Source of the DNA: Candidatus Pelagibacter sp.
GTDB lineage: Bacteria; Pseudomonadota; Alphaproteobacteria; Pelagibacterales; Pelagibacteraceae
Assembly (NCBI GenBank): GCA_028227525.1
Contig: JAOJAE010000026.1
Location: 1-8,001, forward strand
DNA: 8,001 nucleotides
Direction of reading: 5' to 3'
In this document: positions 6,603 through 8,001 of the stretch, piece after piece
Layout of the letters: the number at the start of each line of letters is the position of its first letter
Position numbering within the stretch: position 1 is the first letter of the stretch
The notes under the pieces: generated by a model
Database searches by the model: none
Told to the model about the DNA's origin: nothing
Seen by the model: only the letters and a program-made list of their open reading frames with translations
Program-made: the position numbers and the translations under genes

Positions 6603-6934
6603 GAATAATATTTTTTATCTTTTTTTTGAGTTTTTTTACCAATCTTGCAAATGCAAATGATGAGGATTGGATATTTCTAAGGTGTGTTAAAAGTTCTGAT
6701 AACATAAAGTACTTTGAGGTATCTGTATCAAGGGAAATGATGATTGAGCGGAATGGCTATCAATTTACTTTTACTCGACTTACTCCTTTTTTAATTCAAG
6801 CAGAATTACAAGGACTGGCTAAAATCTCTTTACATCGTCACCTTGGAACAATGGCTTATACTACGTTAAATTCTGATGGATCTAGTAAATCTAACACAGT
6901 ATTTCAATGCGATAGTGTTCCAAGATTACTTTAA
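6599..6934 (+). CDS. Small exported protein of unknown function
   Basis: I do not recognise this family. The 111-residue product has a clear signal peptide: short basic start MR, a very hydrophobic Phe/Ile-rich core (3-13) and ANA at 17-19, with cleavage probably after Ala19. The mature part is about 92 residues, with no further membrane segment. It has only two cysteines, Cys29 (in FLRCV) and Cys104 (in VFQCDS), one near each end, which could form a disulfide in the periplasm. The middle alternates hydrophobic and polar residues, suggesting a beta-rich small domain. Its ATG overlaps the SRAP stop codon (ATGA, 6599-6602), so translation is probably coupled to SRAP, and it is followed 3 bp later by the oxidase gene. 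The signal-peptide region contains T runs of 6, 8 and 7 bases (6611-6637). Codon composition is like the neighbours, with no sign of recent transfer. It is real by signal peptide, packing and lack of alternative frames, but function is unknown. Confidence 0.78.
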   Translation: MRIIFFIFFLSFFTNLANANDEDWIFLRCVKSSDNIKYFEVSVSREMMIERNGYQFTFTRLTPFLIQAELQGLAKISLHRHLGTMAYTTLNSDGSSKSNTVFQCDSVPRLL

Positions 6935-6937
6935 TAA

Positions 6938-8001
6938 ATGAATAATATTTATCACCAAGACATCTATCAATTTAATACTCCGGTAAGTAGTTATTGGGAG
7001 GACACTTCAATTGAAAATTTACAAATAGACAAACTTAAAAAAGATACTAATTCAGAAATTGTAGTAATAGGTGGTGGATATACAGGCTTATTATGTGCAA
7101 TTAATTTAATCGAAAACCATAATTTAGATGTCATTTTGGTTGAAGCTGGAAAAATAGGCTGGGGTGCATCATCTAGGAATGCTGGATTTAATTGCCTACC
7201 TCCTAGCAAGATGTCTTTTAAAAAAATGCAATCTATTTATGGAGTGGAGGAGACAAAAAAATTTTTTAGAAATTCTGTTGAAGGCTCAAATCACACCAAA
7301 GATATTATTAAAGAATATAATATTGATTGTGATGTAACAGGAGACAATAATTTTGTTGTAGCTCATCATAAAAATAAATTTGAGCAAATTAAAGAACAAG
7401 CTGAAGTTTATAAATCTGAATTTGGAATTGAAACTGAAATTTATTCAAAAGAAGAATTCAATGAAATTGGACATGGAGGAACTGAACAATACGGAGCTTT
7501 TTCCTATAAACCAGGTTTTGCAATTAATCCTCTTAAATTTGTTAATGGGATTGCAAAATATGCTTTATCCAAAAAATTGAAAATATTTGAATACACTAAA
7601 GTTGATAAAATAGATAAAGAAAATGGCTCTTATGCTTTAAGAACCAAAGAGGGATCTATTCGATCTAAAAAAATAGTAGTTGCAACCAATGGCTTTTATC
7701 AAGAAGGCTTAATCCCTCAAATGGATGGAAGAGTATTACCAGTTATCTCAAATATAATTGTAACTAGAAAACTAAATGAAGATGAAATGAATGCTCATAA
7801 CTTTAAAACATTTTCACCGATCGCTAACACTAAAAACCTTTTGTATTATTATCGAAAGCTACCAGATAATCGAATTCTATTTGGAACTAGAGGAGATTTA
7901 ACTGGAAGTGACCAGTCAAATTTAGCTATGTCTAAAAAAATGGAAAAGTTTTTAAAAAATATTTTCCCTAAATGGTCTAATGTTACAATTGATTATAACT
8001 G
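6938..8001 (+). CDS. PuuB/OrdL-like FAD-dependent amine oxidase (DAO family), C-terminus cut by window edge
   Basis: FAD-dependent oxidoreductase of the D-amino-acid-oxidase superfamily, most like gamma-glutamylputrescine oxidase PuuB, which oxidatively deaminates a primary amine in polyamine breakdown. 354 complete codons are present; the family is about 425-430 long, so some 70 residues are missing. Visible: an N-terminal segment with SSYWEDT (17-23), the Rossmann motif GGGYTG (45-50), Glu69 for the ADP ribose, GWGASSRNAG (74-83), an ATNGFY segment after the second FAD-contacting strand, and near the edge YYYRKLPDNRILFG followed by a weaker match ending TIDYN. These last segments parallel PuuB's 'YYRLTADNRLLYGG...KIDYRW'; the two final bases TG could open the matching Trp codon. 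Related members act on sarcosine, glycine-type or gamma-glutamyl amines, so the exact substrate is uncertain. Start at 6938 leaves 3 bp to the upstream gene, consistent with an operon with SRAP and the small exported protein. No Shine-Dalgarno sequence is visible. Confidence 0.85.
   Translation, partial: MNNIYHQDIYQFNTPVSSYWEDTSIENLQIDKLKKDTNSEIVVIGGGYTGLLCAINLIENHNLDVILVEAGKIGWGASSRNAGFNCLPPSKMSFKKMQSIYGVEETKKFFRNSVEGSNHTKDIIKEYNIDCDVTGDNNFVVAHHKNKFEQIKEQAEVYKSEFGIETEIYSKEEFNEIGHGGTEQYGAFSYKPGFAINPLKFVNGIAKYALSKKLKIFEYTKVDKIDKENGSYALRTKEGSIRSKKIVVATNGFYQEGLIPQMDGRVLPVISNIIVTRKLNEDEMNAHNFKTFSPIANTKNLLYYYRKLPDNRILFGTRGDLTGSDQSNLAMSKKMEKFLKNIFPKWSNVTIDYN

Noticed and set aside
6991..7209. Minus-strand open frame of 72 codons inside the oxidase gene.
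   Set aside because: It lies opposite the FAD-binding Rossmann region, which is clearly coding on the plus strand.
7380..7580. Plus-strand open frame of 66 codons, in another frame, inside the oxidase gene.
   Set aside because: It is a low-complexity Lys/Leu/Asn shadow frame; the oxidase frame is continuous through it.

Overview
The window looks like a piece of a streamlined, strongly AT-rich alphaproteobacterial chromosome, most likely from the SAR11 clade (Pelagibacterales). I infer this from the low GC, the Lys/Ile/Asn-rich proteins, intergenic gaps of 3-45 bp, and marine heterotroph gene content. No rRNA, marker gene or database comparison was available, so the clade call is an inference. 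Coding is on both strands with essentially no spare DNA. I saw no tRNA, rRNA, insertion sequence, integrase, CRISPR array or long repeat. TGA is used only as a stop.

Left part (1-1897, minus strand): an ABC transporter pair, a YbbA-type ATPase and the N-terminal half of a YbbP-type FtsX/MacB-like permease that runs off the left edge. It is divergent from tesA, a periplasmic GDSL/SGNH lysophospholipase-thioesterase. E. coli has the same tesA / ybbA-ybbP arrangement. Here the two start codons sit on the palindrome CATG (1895-1898), so the divergent genes have no intergenic region.

Right part (1896-8001, plus strand): seven co-directional genes. They are tesA, a secreted three-TPR protein, a SulP/SLC26 anion transporter with a C-terminal STAS domain, an HI0933/YhiN-type flavoprotein, an SRAP (YedK/HMCES-type) abasic-site-crosslinking protein, a small exported protein of unknown function, and a PuuB-like FAD-dependent amine oxidase cut by the right edge. 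Gaps are 33, 30, 15, 45, -4 and 3 bp. The only gap with a reasonable promoter candidate is the 45-bp one before the SRAP gene, so the set may be two transcription units: tesA to the flavoprotein, and SRAP to the oxidase.

Functionally the left side is a recognisable module in which YbbAP and TesA probably cooperate on membrane lipids or hydrophobic compounds at the inner membrane/periplasm. The remaining genes look like typical tightly packed neighbours of a streamlined genome rather than one pathway. I did not find a clearly new multi-gene system. The points most worth a second look are the zero-gap divergent start, the ATGA-coupled SRAP/exported-protein pair, the possible leaderless SRAP transcript, and the question of what the SulP protein carries.
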